A stretch of 64,000 bases of DNA from Billgrantia lactosivorans (GTDB lineage: Bacteria; Pseudomonadota; Gammaproteobacteria; Pseudomonadales; Halomonadaceae), in the NCBI RefSeq assembly GCF_003254665.1, contig NZ_QHGY01000003.1, forward strand, positions 62,286 to 126,285. The letters are read 5' to 3'. The notes beneath the pieces were generated by a model, which saw only the letters and a list, made by a program, of their open reading frames with translations, was not told where the DNA came from and did no database searches. Each line of letters opens with the position of its first letter. Within the stretch, counting starts at the first letter, position 1. Position numbers and translations under genes: made by a program. Positions 17,546 to 27,281 of the stretch are shown here, in pieces.

Positions 17546-20440
17546 TTACTGGCAGGCCTCGCAGCCCAGATCATCGATATCGCTCGCCGAAGGCGCGCGT
17601 GAGCCGCTGCCCGCCTTGCCGGTAAGGAAGTCCTCCACGCCGCGCGGCTCGCGGGCGGGTGCGGCAGCAGGAGCCGGCGCGGCCGAAGGCGCCTGGTTGC
17701 TCACCGCGTTGAGGGTGCCGCGATCCACGGTGGACTTCTCCACCGAGGTGGCGCCCAGGGCGCGCAGGTAGTAGGTGGTCTTGAGGCCGCGGAACCACGC
17801 CATGCGGTAGGTCACGTCGAGCTTCTTGCCCGAGACGCCCTTGATGTAGAGGTTCAGCGACTGCGCCTGGTCGATCCACTTCTGGCGCCGCGCGGCGGCC
17901 TCCACCAGCCATTTCGGCTCCACCTCGAAGGCGGTGGCGTACTTGGCCTTGAGGTCGTCCGGGATGCGCTCGATGGGCTGGGCCGAGCCGTCGTAGTACT
18001 TGAGGTCGTTGATCATCACCTCGTCCCACAGGCCGCGCGCCTTGAGGTCGTGGACCAGGTAGGCGTTGACCACGGTGAACTCGCCGGAGAGGTTCGACTT
18101 GACGTAGAGGTTCTGGTACGTGGGCTCGATCGACTGCGACACGCCGCAGATGTTGGAGATCGTCGCGGTGGGGGCGATGGCCATCACGTTGGAGTTGCGC
18201 ATGCCCTGCTCGGCGATCTTGCTGCGGATGCGTTCCCAATCCTGGGTGGCGCCGGTGTCCACCTCGATGTACTTCTCGCCGCGCTCTGCCACCAGCTTCG
18301 CGATCGAGTCGATGGGCAGCACGCCCTGGCTCCACAGCGAGCCCTCGAAGCTCGCGTAGCGGCCGCGCTCAGCGGCGAGGTCGCTGGAGGCCTCGATGGC
18401 GTGGTAGCTGACCAGCTCCATGGAGCGGTCGGCGAACTCGACGGCCGCCTCGGAGGCGTAGGCGATGTCCTGGGCGTAGAGGGCGTCCTGGAAGCCCATG
18501 ATGCCGAGCCCCACCGGGCGGTGCTTGAAGTTGGAGTTCCTGGCCTGGGGCACCGCGTAGTAATTGATGTCGATGACGTTGTCGAGCATGCGCACGGCGG
18601 TGCGCACGGTCTTCCTGAGCTTTTCGGCATCGAGCCTGCCGTCGACGACATGCTGGGCCAGGTTGACCGAACCCAGGTTGCACACCGCGATCTCGTCGGC
18701 GCTGGTGTTCAGGGTGATCTCGGTGCACAGGTTGGAGGAGTGCACCACGCCGGCGTGCTGCTGAGGGCTTCTCAGGTTGCACGGATCCTTGAAGGTGATC
18801 CAGGGGTGGCCGGTCTCGAACAGCATCGAGAGCATCTTGCGCCACAGGTCCTTGGCGCGCACGCGCTTGAACAGCTTGAGCTGACCCGAGCGGGTCATCG
18901 CCTCGTACTCCTCGTAGCGCTGCTCGAAGGCGGCGCCGTAGAGGTCGTGCAGGTCCGGGCAGGTGGCGGGCGAGAACAGCGTCCACTCCTTGTCGTCGAA
19001 CACGCGCTTCATGAACAGGTCGGGCACCCAGTTGGCGGTGTTCATGTCGTGGGTGCGGCGGCGATCGTCGCCGGTGTTCTTGCGCAGCTCGAGGAACTCC
19101 TCGATGTCGAGGTGCCAGGTCTCGAGGTAGGCGCACACGGCGCCCTTGCGCTTGCCGCCCTGGTTGACCGCCACCGCCGTGTCGTTGACCACCTTGAGGA
19201 ACGGCACCACGCCCTGGCTCTTGCCGTTGGTGCCCTTGATGTAGGAGCCCAGCGCGCGTACCGGGGTCCAGTCGTTGCCCAGGCCGCCGGCCCACTTGGA
19301 GAGCAGGGCGTTGTCGCGGATCGCGCTGTAGATGGCGTCGAGGTCGTCGGGCACGGTGGTCAGGTAGCAGCTGGAGAGCTGGCTGCGCACGGTGCCCGAG
19401 TTGAACAGCGTCGGCGTGGAGGCCATGTAGTCGAAGCTGGAGAGCAGCTCGTAGAACTCGATGGCGCGTGCCTCGCGATCATCCTCGTTCAGCGCCAGGC
19501 CCATGGCCACGCGCATGAACATCACCTGGGGCAGCTCGTAGCGTACGTCGTCGCGATGAATGAAGTAGCGGTCGTAGAGGGTCTGCAGGCCCAGGTAGGT
19601 GAAGGCGTTGTCGCGGGTGTGGTCCAGCGCTGCGCCGAGGCGTTCGAGATCGAACTCGGCGAGCGCCGGGTCGAGCTGCTCGAACTCGATGCCCTTGGCC
19701 ACGTAGGCCTGGAACGCCGGCGGATAGAACTCGGCCATCTCGCCGAAGGTGGCCTCCTCGGCGACGCCGAGGAACGACAGCGCCTCGCGGCGCAGGCTAT
19801 CCTGCAGCAGGCGCGCGGTGACGTAGGTGTAGTTGGGTTCCTTCTCCACCAGGGTGCGCGCGGTCATCATCAGCGCCTGGGAGACGCCGTCCACCGAGAC
19901 GCCGTCGTAGAGGTTCTTCAGCGACTCCTCGACGATGCGGTTGGGATCGACGTTCTCGAGTTCCGCGCAGGCGTCGAATACCAGCGTCTCGATGCGGCCC
20001 AGGTCGAGCGGACGGCGGCTGCCGTCGGCCAGGGTGACATTGAGCGTGGGGTGCGGCTTCTCGATCTCGGCGCCGGCGGCGGCCCGGGCGCGGGCGTGCT
20101 CCTCGCGGTAGAGCACGTAGGCGCGCGCGACCTTCTGCTCGCCGGCGCGCATCAGCGCCAGCTCGACCTGATCCTGGATGTCCTCGATGTGGACGGTGCC
20201 GCCGTCCGGCATGCGACGCAGGAAAGCGCCTGCGATGGCCTGGCTGGCCTGTTCCACGAAGTCGCGGACCCGCGAGGAGGCGCTGACGTTGTCGCCCTCC
20301 ACGGCGATGAAGGCCTTGCGCATGGCCACGGCGATCTTGCCGGCATCGAAGGGCACCACATCGCCGTTGCGCTTGATCACGCGGAGGGTTTGCGGAGCCG
20401 TGAGCGACAGGTCGGTCGGGTCGGGGGTCTGGAGTTCCAT
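17546..20440 (-). CDS. nrdA: Ribonucleotide reductase class Ia, catalytic subunit with two ATP-cones
   Basis: Reduces ribonucleoside diphosphates; 964 aa, matching the long Pseudomonas-type NrdA. Two N-terminal ATP-cone modules are visible, about residues 17-115 (TLRVIKRNGDVVPFDAGKI) and 130-225 (LADGSRRPLDLGRIETLVFD). The active site shows NLCTEI, the finger-loop CNLGSVNL and SSCYLTT. The redox tail ends CEACQ. Paired cones usually mean the distal one binds dATP and ATP to switch activity. NrdR boxes lie 80-126 bp upstream of ATG 20440. Confidence 0.96.
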   Translation of the reverse strand: MELQTPDPTDLSLTAPQTLRVIKRNGDVVPFDAGKIAVAMRKAFIAVEGDNVSASSRVRDFVEQASQAIAGAFLRRMPDGGTVHIEDIQDQVELALMRAGEQKVARAYVLYREEHARARAAAGAEIEKPHPTLNVTLADGSRRPLDLGRIETLVFDACAELENVDPNRIVEESLKNLYDGVSVDGVSQALMMTARTLVEKEPNYTYVTARLLQDSLRREALSFLGVAEEATFGEMAEFYPPAFQAYVAKGIEFEQLDPALAEFDLERLGAALDHTRDNAFTYLGLQTLYDRYFIHRDDVRYELPQVMFMRVAMGLALNEDDREARAIEFYELLSSFDYMASTPTLFNSGTVRSQLSSCYLTTVPDDLDAIYSAIRDNALLSKWAGGLGNDWTPVRALGSYIKGTNGKSQGVVPFLKVVNDTAVAVNQGGKRKGAVCAYLETWHLDIEEFLELRKNTGDDRRRTHDMNTANWVPDLFMKRVFDDKEWTLFSPATCPDLHDLYGAAFEQRYEEYEAMTRSGQLKLFKRVRAKDLWRKMLSMLFETGHPWITFKDPCNLRSPQQHAGVVHSSNLCTEITLNTSADEIAVCNLGSVNLAQHVVDGRLDAEKLRKTVRTAVRMLDNVIDINYYAVPQARNSNFKHRPVGLGIMGFQDALYAQDIAYASEAAVEFADRSMELVSYHAIEASSDLAAERGRYASFEGSLWSQGVLPIDSIAKLVAERGEKYIEVDTGATQDWERIRSKIAEQGMRNSNVMAIAPTATISNICGVSQSIEPTYQNLYVKSNLSGEFTVVNAYLVHDLKARGLWDEVMINDLKYYDGSAQPIERIPDDLKAKYATAFEVEPKWLVEAAARRQKWIDQAQSLNLYIKGVSGKKLDVTYRMAWFRGLKTTYYLRALGATSVEKSTVDRGTLNAVSNQAPSAAPAPAAAPAREPRGVEDFLTGKAGSGSRAPSASDIDDLGCEACQ

Positions 20441-20519
20441 GAGCCGTTGATCCCTTCTGCGTGGGGAATGGGGTCGGGGGCGACGAAGGCATTGACAGCC
20501 GAAGCAAGGCTTGCTAGAT

Positions 20520-20566
20520 GCACATCATCTTGTGTCTTTCTCTTTTGAGAACACAAGATAGTGTGC
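20520..20566 (-). promoter_or_regulatory. Pair of NrdR boxes upstream of nrdA
   Basis: Box 1 (20520-20535), read on the minus strand as ACACAAGATGATGTGC, and box 2 (20551-20566), read on the plus strand as ACACAAGATAGTGTGC, are 14/16 identical inverted copies with 31 bp between starts. Both fit the known NrdR consensus acaCwAtATaTwgtgt at most positions, and the spacing (three helical turns) is the known arrangement. NrdR-mediated repression of nrdAB is therefore expected. The rest of this 350-bp spacer, up to 20791, holds one palindrome near 20741 and no convincing gene. Confidence 0.85.
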
Positions 20567-20740
20567 TTTTACGCCCCCTTCAAGTGGATAACCTGTGGGT
20601 GAGCTGTGACTCGACGGGGGGCATCCTTTGGGTTGTGACGCAAGACCGGGCTATGCTTCGCTGGCAAGCTGCAAGGACGCGAAATGTCATGAAAGGCAGG
20701 CGAAAGAGCCTATTTCGGGTATCCTTGATCTGTGAATTGG

Positions 20741-20757
20741 CGGGACAGGGTGTCCCG
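20741..20757. promoter_or_regulatory. Palindrome upstream of rstA
   Basis: CGGGACA and TGTCCCG surround GGG (7-bp stem, 3-nt loop), 35 bp before the rstA start. It could be an operator for the response regulator or a leader hairpin. Confidence 0.35.
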
Positions 20758-20791
20758 AGTGATAACGAAGCCCAGCACGGGGATGACTAGG

Positions 20792-21505
20792 ATGGATGAC
20801 AACCTGGAAAGCAGCGACATGGAACACGTGCTGATTATCGAGGATGACGTGCGCCTGGCCGAACTCACCCGCGACTACCTCGAATCCAATGGGTTCAAGG
20901 TCACGGTGGAGGCCGAGGGTTCACGGGGTGTCGATCAGATTCTTACGCTGCAGCCGGATCTGGTGATCCTCGATCTGATGCTGCCCGGGGAGGATGGATT
21001 GTCGATCTGTCGCCGGGCCAGGCCCGACTACGCCGGGCCGATCCTGATGCTGACCGCCCGCACCGACGACATGGATCAGGTGCTGGGGCTGGAGATGGGG
21101 GCCGACGACTACGTGCCCAAGCCGGTTCAGCCCAGGGTGCTGCTGGCTCGCATGCGGGCGCTACTGCGGCGGGCGGAGAACGCGGAGCCGTCCGGCGAGG
21201 CCCGGCTCACCTTCGGCAATCTGGAGATCGACAGCGCCACTCGCGAAGCCTGGCTGCAGGGCGAGCGCATCGACCTTACCAGCGCCGAGTTCGATCTGCT
21301 GTGGCTGCTGGCGAGCAATGCCGGCCGAGTGCTCACGCGGGAGGAGATCTTCAGCGACCTGCGCGGCATCAAGTACGACGGCCAGGACCGTTCCATCGAC
21401 GTCCGGGTGTCCCGGATTCGCCCCAAGATCGGCGACGATCCCAACCATCCGCACCGGATCAAGACAGTACGCAGCAAGGGCTACCTGTTCGTCAAGGATG
21501 CGTGA
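20792..21505 (+). CDS. rstA: Response regulator, RstA/OmpR family
   Basis: Receiver domain (VLIIEDDVRLAELTRDYL; phospho-acceptor Asp in LVILDLMLPGEDG; Lys in DDYVPKPVQP), then an OmpR-type winged helix (LTSAEFDLLWLLASNAGRVL, RSIDVRVSRIRPKIGDDP, IKTVRSKGYLF). The phrases VTVEAEGSRGVDQI and ICRRARPDYAGPI align by eye with E. coli RstA. ATG 20792 is the chosen start; ATG 20819 (MEHVLIIEDD) has a comparable ribosome-binding site. The partner kinase gene follows 3 bp downstream. Confidence 0.9.
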   Translation: MDDNLESSDMEHVLIIEDDVRLAELTRDYLESNGFKVTVEAEGSRGVDQILTLQPDLVILDLMLPGEDGLSICRRARPDYAGPILMLTARTDDMDQVLGLEMGADDYVPKPVQPRVLLARMRALLRRAENAEPSGEARLTFGNLEIDSATREAWLQGERIDLTSAEFDLLWLLASNAGRVLTREEIFSDLRGIKYDGQDRSIDVRVSRIRPKIGDDPNHPHRIKTVRSKGYLFVKDA

Positions 21506-21508
21506 AGC

Positions 21509-23146
21509 ATGCAGCGGTTCCTGGCCGATGGCTCCTTCCTGCGCGTCTATCTGGCCCTGGCCCTGGCACTGCTGCTGACCTTCGGCCTGGCCCTGATGGG
21601 CCTGGCCCTGGTCGATCGGGTGCGCGTCGAACAGTACCGCGAACAGCTGGCCGAAGCGCCGTTGCAACTGCTCACCTGGCGTGTGGCGGCGCTGCCGGCC
21701 TACGAGCGTGGCGACTGGCTGACCCAGCAATCGGACGTGCTCAACATGCGCCTGTCGCTGCGCGAGCCGGGGGACGCCGATCTCGGCTGGTTCGAGCGCC
21801 GGCGGGTGCAGCGCGGCCGAGTGCTGGTGAAGGTGCACGAGGACGGGGATTGGCGGCTCTATCGGCGCCTGCCGCGCGAGGCGCGTATCCTCGAGGCGCG
21901 TCTTTCCGGGCTCAATGAGAGCCAGCTGCGCGGCCTGGCACAGATGCTGGGGGACTGGCTGGCCGAGGTCGACGGCGAGGCTCGCCGGCGGCGACTCGAG
22001 AGCGTGACCAGCGAGGCCTTGCCGGTCAGCCTCAGCGACCTGGCTCCCGAAGGGCTCGACAGCCACCAGCTCACCCGCCTGCGCGACGGCGAACTGGTGA
22101 TTCGCCTGATGCCGGGACACTGGGCGTTGACCATCTACCTCGCCGTGCCGGCTGACGACGGCTCCCGCCAGTGGCTGTCGATCGGCCCGGTCTCGGCGCT
22201 CGAGCCCACTCCCATCTCGCTGCTGCTGCTGGTGCTGGTGATCATGCTCGGCGTACTGGCCGCGATCATCTACCTGATCGTGCGTGGCGTGGAGGGGCGC
22301 CTGGCACGGCTCGAGCTGGCCGCGGGGCGCATCGCCAGCGGTCGCCTCGATACCCGGGTGAAGGTCGATGCCGGCGGTTTCATCGGCCGGGTCGGCATGG
22401 CCTTCAATGCCATGGCGGCCCAGGTGCAGTCGCTGCTGCGCTCGCAGCAGGAGATGATCCGCGCGGTCTCCCACGAGCTGCGCACCCCGGTGGCACGCAT
22501 CCGCTTCGCCATGCAGATGGTCGAGGACATGACCGACGACCCCGCCATTCACCGCCAGCTGCACGGCATCGACGGCGACATCGAGGAGCTCGACCAGCTC
22601 ATCGACGAGATCCTCACCTATGCGCGACTCGACAGCGGCATCCTCAACGGGGCCGAGCTGGAGCGCACCCAGGTCGACTGTCGCGCCATCGCCGAGCGGG
22701 TCATCGAGACCCTGGCCCCGTTGCATGCGCACCTGCGCCTGGCGCTGGCGCCGGGAGACGAGGTCGAGGTACAGGCCGATCCGCGCTACCTGCAGCGGGC
22801 GCTGCAGAACCTGGTGGCCAACGCCTGTCGCCACGCACAGTCGCGGGTACTGGTGCGGATCACGCTGGAGTCGCGGCTGGTGCGTCTGGACATCGAGGAC
22901 GACGGGCCCGGGGTGCCGGTCGGCGAGCGGCAGGCGATCTTCAAGCCCTTCGCCCGGCTCGACGACAGCCGGACCCGGCGCAGCGGCGGCTACGGCCTGG
23001 GGCTCTCCATCGTGCAGAAGGTCATGGCCTGGCACGGCGGCAGCGTGGTGGTCGACGACAGCCAGGAGCTGGGCGGGGCGCGCTTCTCGCTGCTGTTGCC
23101 GCGGGTGCCGGCCAGCAAGGCCAAGCTGCCGGTCAAGCCGGCTTGA
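21509..23146 (+). CDS. rstB: Sensor histidine kinase, RstB-like
   Basis: Inner-membrane kinase of 545 aa: first membrane helix (about residues 10-35), large periplasmic domain, second helix (about 230-255), HAMP, then HisKA with phospho-acceptor His in AVSHELRTPVARIRFAM, and an ATPase domain (NLVANACRHAQ, DDGPGVPVGERQAIFKPFARLD, GGYGLGLSIVQKVMAWHGG). The kinase core matches E. coli RstB closely; the periplasmic sensor is longer (E. coli RstB is about 433 aa). Its last 14 bases overlap metR tail to tail. Confidence 0.88.
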   Translation: MQRFLADGSFLRVYLALALALLLTFGLALMGLALVDRVRVEQYREQLAEAPLQLLTWRVAALPAYERGDWLTQQSDVLNMRLSLREPGDADLGWFERRRVQRGRVLVKVHEDGDWRLYRRLPREARILEARLSGLNESQLRGLAQMLGDWLAEVDGEARRRRLESVTSEALPVSLSDLAPEGLDSHQLTRLRDGELVIRLMPGHWALTIYLAVPADDGSRQWLSIGPVSALEPTPISLLLLVLVIMLGVLAAIIYLIVRGVEGRLARLELAAGRIASGRLDTRVKVDAGGFIGRVGMAFNAMAAQVQSLLRSQQEMIRAVSHELRTPVARIRFAMQMVEDMTDDPAIHRQLHGIDGDIEELDQLIDEILTYARLDSGILNGAELERTQVDCRAIAERVIETLAPLHAHLRLALAPGDEVEVQADPRYLQRALQNLVANACRHAQSRVLVRITLESRLVRLDIEDDGPGVPVGERQAIFKPFARLDDSRTRRSGGYGLGLSIVQKVMAWHGGSVVVDDSQELGGARFSLLLPRVPASKAKLPVKPA

Positions 23147-24047
23147 TACCCTCGAGCACGGCGAAGGAGGTCTCGCGCGCCGTACGCAGGAAGTCCTCCA
23201 TCCACGGCTGCTCGCGACTCTCCTCGCGAATGGCCGCGTACAGCGTGCACCACATCCCCGCCTCGCCGAGCCCCACCGCCTTCACGTAGTCGCGCTCCAG
23301 GTACTCCGTCAGCGCCCAGTTGGGCAGCGCGCAGACGCCGCGGCCGCTGGCCACCAGCTGCATCATCATTACCGTGAGCTCGGCGGTGCGGATCTCGCGC
23401 GGGCGTACCCCGGCGGGATCGAGGAACTGGGTGAACACGTCCAGGCGGGCATGCTCCACGGGGTAGGTGATCAGGGTTTCCTCGGCAAGGTCGTCGGGCA
23501 CGACGAAGTCGCGCTCGGCCAGGCGATGCTGGCGGGCCACGGCCAGCAGCCCCTGGTAGCGGAACAGCGGCTCGTAGTAGACCCCGGCCAGCGGCTGCGG
23601 GTCCGCGGTGATGACCAGGTCGAGCTGTTCGCGGGCCAGCGCCGGCAGCGGGTCGAAGTGATGTCCGCCGGGGATGTCGATCTCCACTTCCGGCCAGTGG
23701 TCGCGGAAGTGGTCGATGGTCGGCATCAGCCACTGGAAGCAGCTGTGGCACTCGATGGCCATGTGTAGGCGCCCCGGCTCGTGGCCGATCAGCCGGGCCA
23801 CGTCGCGCTCGGCCATGCGCACCAGCGGCAGCACCTGCTCGGCCAGTGACAGCAGCCGCTGGCCGGCGCGGGTGAACTCCACCGGCCGTGTCTTGCGCAC
23901 GAACAGCGCCGTGCCCAGGCGCTCCTCCAGATCCTTGATCTGGTGCGACAGCGCCGACTGGGTCAGGTGAACCCGCTCGGCGGCTTCCACCAGCGAGCCG
24001 GCATCGCGCAGGGCGACCAGGGTGCGCAGATGGCGAAGTTCTATCAT
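23133..24047 (-). CDS. metR: LysR-type activator of methionine synthesis
   Basis: LTTR of 304 aa with an N-terminal HTH (LVEAAERVHLTQSALSHQIKDLEERLG) and a periplasmic-binding-like effector domain. MetR-type features are the CHSCFQWLMPTIDHFRDHWPEVEID stretch and the divergent position next to metE. MetR uses homocysteine as co-activator. The 3' end overlaps rstB on the opposite strand. Confidence 0.93.
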   Translation of the reverse strand: MIELRHLRTLVALRDAGSLVEAAERVHLTQSALSHQIKDLEERLGTALFVRKTRPVEFTRAGQRLLSLAEQVLPLVRMAERDVARLIGHEPGRLHMAIECHSCFQWLMPTIDHFRDHWPEVEIDIPGGHHFDPLPALAREQLDLVITADPQPLAGVYYEPLFRYQGLLAVARQHRLAERDFVVPDDLAEETLITYPVEHARLDVFTQFLDPAGVRPREIRTAELTVMMMQLVASGRGVCALPNWALTEYLERDYVKAVGLGEAGMWCTLYAAIREESREQPWMEDFLRTARETSFAVLEGIKPA

Positions 24048-24144
24048 GAGCCTATTTCAAGTTGAACGTTAATTTATTTAGTTTGATTCAATCTGGTGCG
24101 ACGGCGAGACTCTGCGACATCATTCATGCGCAGAGGGACTTATC
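24048..24144. promoter_or_regulatory. metR/metE divergent control region
   Basis: An AT-rich island in GC-rich surroundings. It contains the palindrome TTCAAGTTGAA (24056-24066) and a TTGAA (24063-24067) ... TTCAA (24087-24091) pair. These half-sites resemble parts of the MetR consensus TGAANNNNNTTCA, but no perfect site is seen. The metE ribosome-binding site AGAGGG is at 24132-24137. Confidence 0.5.
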
Positions 24145-26442
24145 ATGACATTAGCTCATGTGCTTGGCTATCCGCGAATCGGCGCCGGTCGCGAACTCAA
24201 GCGCGCCGTCGAGGCCTACTGGCGCGGCGAACTCGATCGCGACGGCCTCGAGGCCGCAGGCCGCGAGCTGCGTGCGCGCCATTGGCAGGCGCAGCGCGAC
24301 GCCGGCCTCGACCTGGTCACCGTGGGCGACTTCGCCTTCTACGATCAGGTGCTCAACGTCACCGCGCTGGTGGGGGCCGTGCCGGCGCGCTTCGCCGCCG
24401 AGGCGGAGGTCGCCAGCGGCGAGGTCGACCTCGACACCCAGTTCCGCATGGCTCGCGGGCGTGCCCCCAGCGGCACGCCGGCCGCCGCCTGCGAGATGAC
24501 CAAGTACTTCGACACCAACTACCACTACCTGGTCCCCGAGCTGCACGAGGGGCAGCGGTTCCGGCTCGCCAGCTCGCGGCTGTTCGACGAGGTGGCCGAG
24601 GCGCGAGCGGCGGGGCATCCGCTCAAGGTGGCGCTCACCGGGCCGTTGACCTGGCTGTGGCTGGGCAAGGGCCGCGAGCCCGGCTTCGATCGCCTGAGCC
24701 TGCTCGAGGCGCTGTTGCCGGTCTATGCCGAGATCCTCGCGCGGCTGGCCGCTCTGGGGGTGGAGTGGGTCCAGCTCGACGAACCGGCGCTGGTGCAGGA
24801 CCTGCCGGTCGCCTGGCGCAACGCCTTCGAGCTCGCCTACAACCGCCTGCGGGCCTCCCCGGTCAAGCTGCTGGTGGCCACCTACTTCGGCGCGCTGGGC
24901 GACAACCTGCGGCTGGCCGTGGGCCTGCCGGTGGACGGGCTGCACATCGACACCGTGCGCGCTCCCGAGCAGTTGACCGCGGTACTCGACAACCTGCCGG
25001 GGTACAAGGTGCTGTCGGTGGGGGCCATCGACGGGCGCAACGTCTGGCGTGCCGACCTGGGTGCCCTGCACGAGCGCCTGGCCCACGCCCGCATGCGCCT
25101 GGGCGAGCGGCTGTGGCTGGCGCCCTCCTGCTCGTTGCTCCACGTGCCGGTGGATCTCGACGCCGAGCGGGAGATCGACGAGGAGCTCGCCAGCTGGCTC
25201 GCCTTCGCCCGCCAGAAGCTCGACGAGACCGTGACCCTGGCGCGGCTGCTGGGCAACCGTGCCGGTGCCGAGGACCGCGCCCGGGTCGCTGCCGCCACGG
25301 CGGCGCTGGATGCCCGGCGCGCCTCGCCGCGGCTGCATCGGCCCGCGGTGGCCGAGCGGCTGGCCCGGGTCGGCGACGCCGAGCGCTCCCGCGACAACCC
25401 CTACCCGGTCAGGGTCCGGGCCCAGCGTCGGGCGCTGGACCTGCCGCTGTTCCCGACCGCCACCATCGGCTCCTTTCCGCAGACACCCGAGATTCGCGCC
25501 GCCCGCCGCGCCCACAGGAGCGGCGAGCTGGGTCGCGAGGCCTACGAGGCGAGGATGCGCGACGAGATCGCCGATGCCGTGCGCCGCCAGGAGGCGCTGG
25601 GGCTCGACATGCTGGTCCACGGCGAGGCCGAGCGCAACGACATGGTCGAGTACTTCGGCGAGCAGCTGGACGGCTACGTCTTCACCCGCCATGGCTGGGT
25701 GCAGAGCTACGGTTCGCGCTGCGTCAAGCCGCCGATCATCGTCGGCGACGTGACCCGCCCGGCGCCGATGACGGTGGCCTGGAGCCGCTATGCCCAGTCG
25801 CTGACCTCGTGCCCGATGAAGGGCATGCTCACCGGGCCCGTGACCATGCTGCAGTGGTCCTTCGTGCGTGACGACCAGCCGCGCGAGGTCACCTGCCGGC
25901 AGATCGCCCTGGCGCTGCGCGACGAGGTGGCCGATCTCGAGGCCGCAGGCATCCCGGCGATCCAGATCGACGAGCCGGCGCTGCGCGAGGGGCTGCCGCT
26001 GCGCCAGGGCGAATGGCAGGGCTACCTCGACTGGGCGGTGGAGTGCTTCCGCCTGACCGCCTCGGTGGCCCGCGACGCCACGCAGATCCACACGCACATG
26101 TGCTACTCGGAGTTCAATGACATCATCGCCGCCATCGCGGCGCTGGATGCCGACGTCATCACCATCGAGACCTCGCGCTCCCACATGGAGCTGCTCGACG
26201 CCTTCCAGGACTTCGCCTATCCCAACGAGATCGGCCCGGGCGTTTATGACATCCACTCGCCCAACGTGCCCGAGGTGGCCTGGATGGTGCAGCTGATGGA
26301 GAAGGCGGCCGAGCGCATTCCCGTCGAGCGGCTATGGGTCAACCCCGACTGCGGCCTCAAGACCCGCGGTTGGGCCGAGGTGGAGCCGGCGCTGGCCAAC
26401 ATGGTCGAGGCGGCCCGCGAACTGCGCCGCCGCCACGCTTGA
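24145..26442 (+). CDS. metE: Cobalamin-independent methionine synthase
   Basis: Transfers a methyl group from 5-methyltetrahydropteroyl-triglutamate to homocysteine; 765 aa. The N-terminal duplicated barrel starts [21 protein letters not shown]. The C-terminal catalytic barrel has [11 protein letters not shown] and the zinc ligands in [10 protein letters not shown] (His and Cys), TIETSRS (Glu) and [10 protein letters not shown] (Cys). ATG 24145 has AGAGGG seven bases upstream. It is divergent from its expected activator metR. Confidence 0.97.
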   Translation: MTLAHVLGYPRIGAGRELKRAVEAYWRGELDRDGLEAAGRELRARHWQAQRDAGLDLVTVGDFAFYDQVLNVTALVGAVPARFAAEAEVASGEVDLDTQFRMARGRAPSGTPAAACEMTKYFDTNYHYLVPELHEGQRFRLASSRLFDEVAEARAAGHPLKVALTGPLTWLWLGKGREPGFDRLSLLEALLPVYAEILARLAALGVEWVQLDEPALVQDLPVAWRNAFELAYNRLRASPVKLLVATYFGALGDNLRLAVGLPVDGLHIDTVRAPEQLTAVLDNLPGYKVLSVGAIDGRNVWRADLGALHERLAHARMRLGERLWLAPSCSLLHVPVDLDAEREIDEELASWLAFARQKLDETVTLARLLGNRAGAEDRARVAAATAALDARRASPRLHRPAVAERLARVGDAERSRDNPYPVRVRAQRRALDLPLFPTATIGSFPQTPEIRAARRAHRSGELGREAYEARMRDEIADAVRRQEALGLDMLVHGEAERNDMVEYFGEQLDGYVFTRHGWVQSYGSRCVKPPIIVGDVTRPAPMTVAWSRYAQSLTSCPMKGMLTGPVTMLQWSFVRDDQPREVTCRQIALALRDEVADLEAAGIPAIQIDEPALREGLPLRQGEWQGYLDWAVECFRLTASVARDATQIHTHMCYSEFNDIIAAIAALDADVITIETSRSHMELLDAFQDFAYPNEIGPGVYDIHSPNVPEVAWMVQLMEKAAERIPVERLWVNPDCGLKTRGWAEVEPALANMVEAARELRRRHA

Positions 26443-26544
26443 CGCCAACGGCGCGCCGCGTTCGCGTCGCGTGAGACGGGCACCGGGCGAGAAGGCGCCG
26501 GTGCCTGGTATGCTGTGGCCGTTCGTCCCTCTCAAGGAACCGCC

Positions 26545-27270
26545 ATGCCGCTTCACTTCCTCGCTTCTCTCCGCCCGGCCCTGTTGCTCGCCGGCTCGCT
26601 GCTGCTGGGCGGCTGTGCCGCGTCCTCCGTCGATGGGCCACGGCCCGTGGACAAGGTCGACAGCACGGCGCCGCTGCTGCCCTCGATGCTGTTTCCCGGC
26701 GGTGCCGAGCGCTTCGAGGCCTGGCGCTGCACGCCGCAGCAGGACCTGGTAACCGCCTTCGGCGAGCGCGAGCTGCGGCTGTGGTCGGCGCATGGCGCCT
26801 ATCGGCTGGCCCCGGCGGTGGTGGCCAGCGGGGCACGCTATCAGCAGGGCGATCTCAGCTTCTGGTCGAAGGGCGGTGAGGCCACCGTGGAGAGCGGCAA
26901 CGGCCGTCTCGACTGTCGTGCCGCCATGGCCCGCCCCCCCCTGACCCGTGAGCACCGCCCCGGGGTGATGTTCCATGGTCGCGGCAACGAGCCAGGCTGG
27001 AACGTCAACCTGGCCCACGACGCCCCCGAGCTGGCCCTGGTGCTCGACTACGGCGCACGGGAAATGACACTACCCTACCGGGTCACCGAGATGGACAACG
27101 CCAATGGCCGGGTGACGCTCGCCAGCGGCCAGGCCGGGCAGCCCTTCGAGCTGCGCCTGGAGGCGCGCGCCTGCTTCGACGACATGAGCGGCGAGCCGTT
27201 CCCGGCCCGGGTCACGCTCACCTTCGAAGGACAGACCTATCGGGGCTGTGGCCAGGGCGTCGCCCCCTAG
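26545..27270 (+). CDS. Lipoprotein: MliC-type lysozyme inhibitor domain plus COG3650-type domain
   Basis: Signal peptide with lipobox LLLGGC (Cys near residue 20), so lipid-anchored. Residues about 50-125 match the MliC pattern (FEAWRCTPQQDL, VVASGARYQQGDLSFWSKGGEATVE, final DCRAA), which inhibits C-type lysozyme. Residues about 135-241 match an uncharacterised envelope domain (FHGRGNEPGWNVNL, CFDDMSGEPFPARVTLTF, YRGCG). The two-domain arrangement in 241 aa is the notable feature. ATG 26545 is preceded by AAGGAA. Inhibitory activity is inferred from the family only. Confidence 0.78.
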   Translation: MPLHFLASLRPALLLAGSLLLGGCAASSVDGPRPVDKVDSTAPLLPSMLFPGGAERFEAWRCTPQQDLVTAFGERELRLWSAHGAYRLAPAVVASGARYQQGDLSFWSKGGEATVESGNGRLDCRAAMARPPLTREHRPGVMFHGRGNEPGWNVNLAHDAPELALVLDYGAREMTLPYRVTEMDNANGRVTLASGQAGQPFELRLEARACFDDMSGEPFPARVTLTFEGQTYRGCGQGVAP

Positions 27271-27281
27271 AAAAAAGCGGA

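Noticed and set aside
20518..20790. 90-codon frame upstream of rstA on the plus strand
   Set aside because: No ribosome-binding site, covers the NrdR boxes, and the peptide shows no domain or plausible composition.
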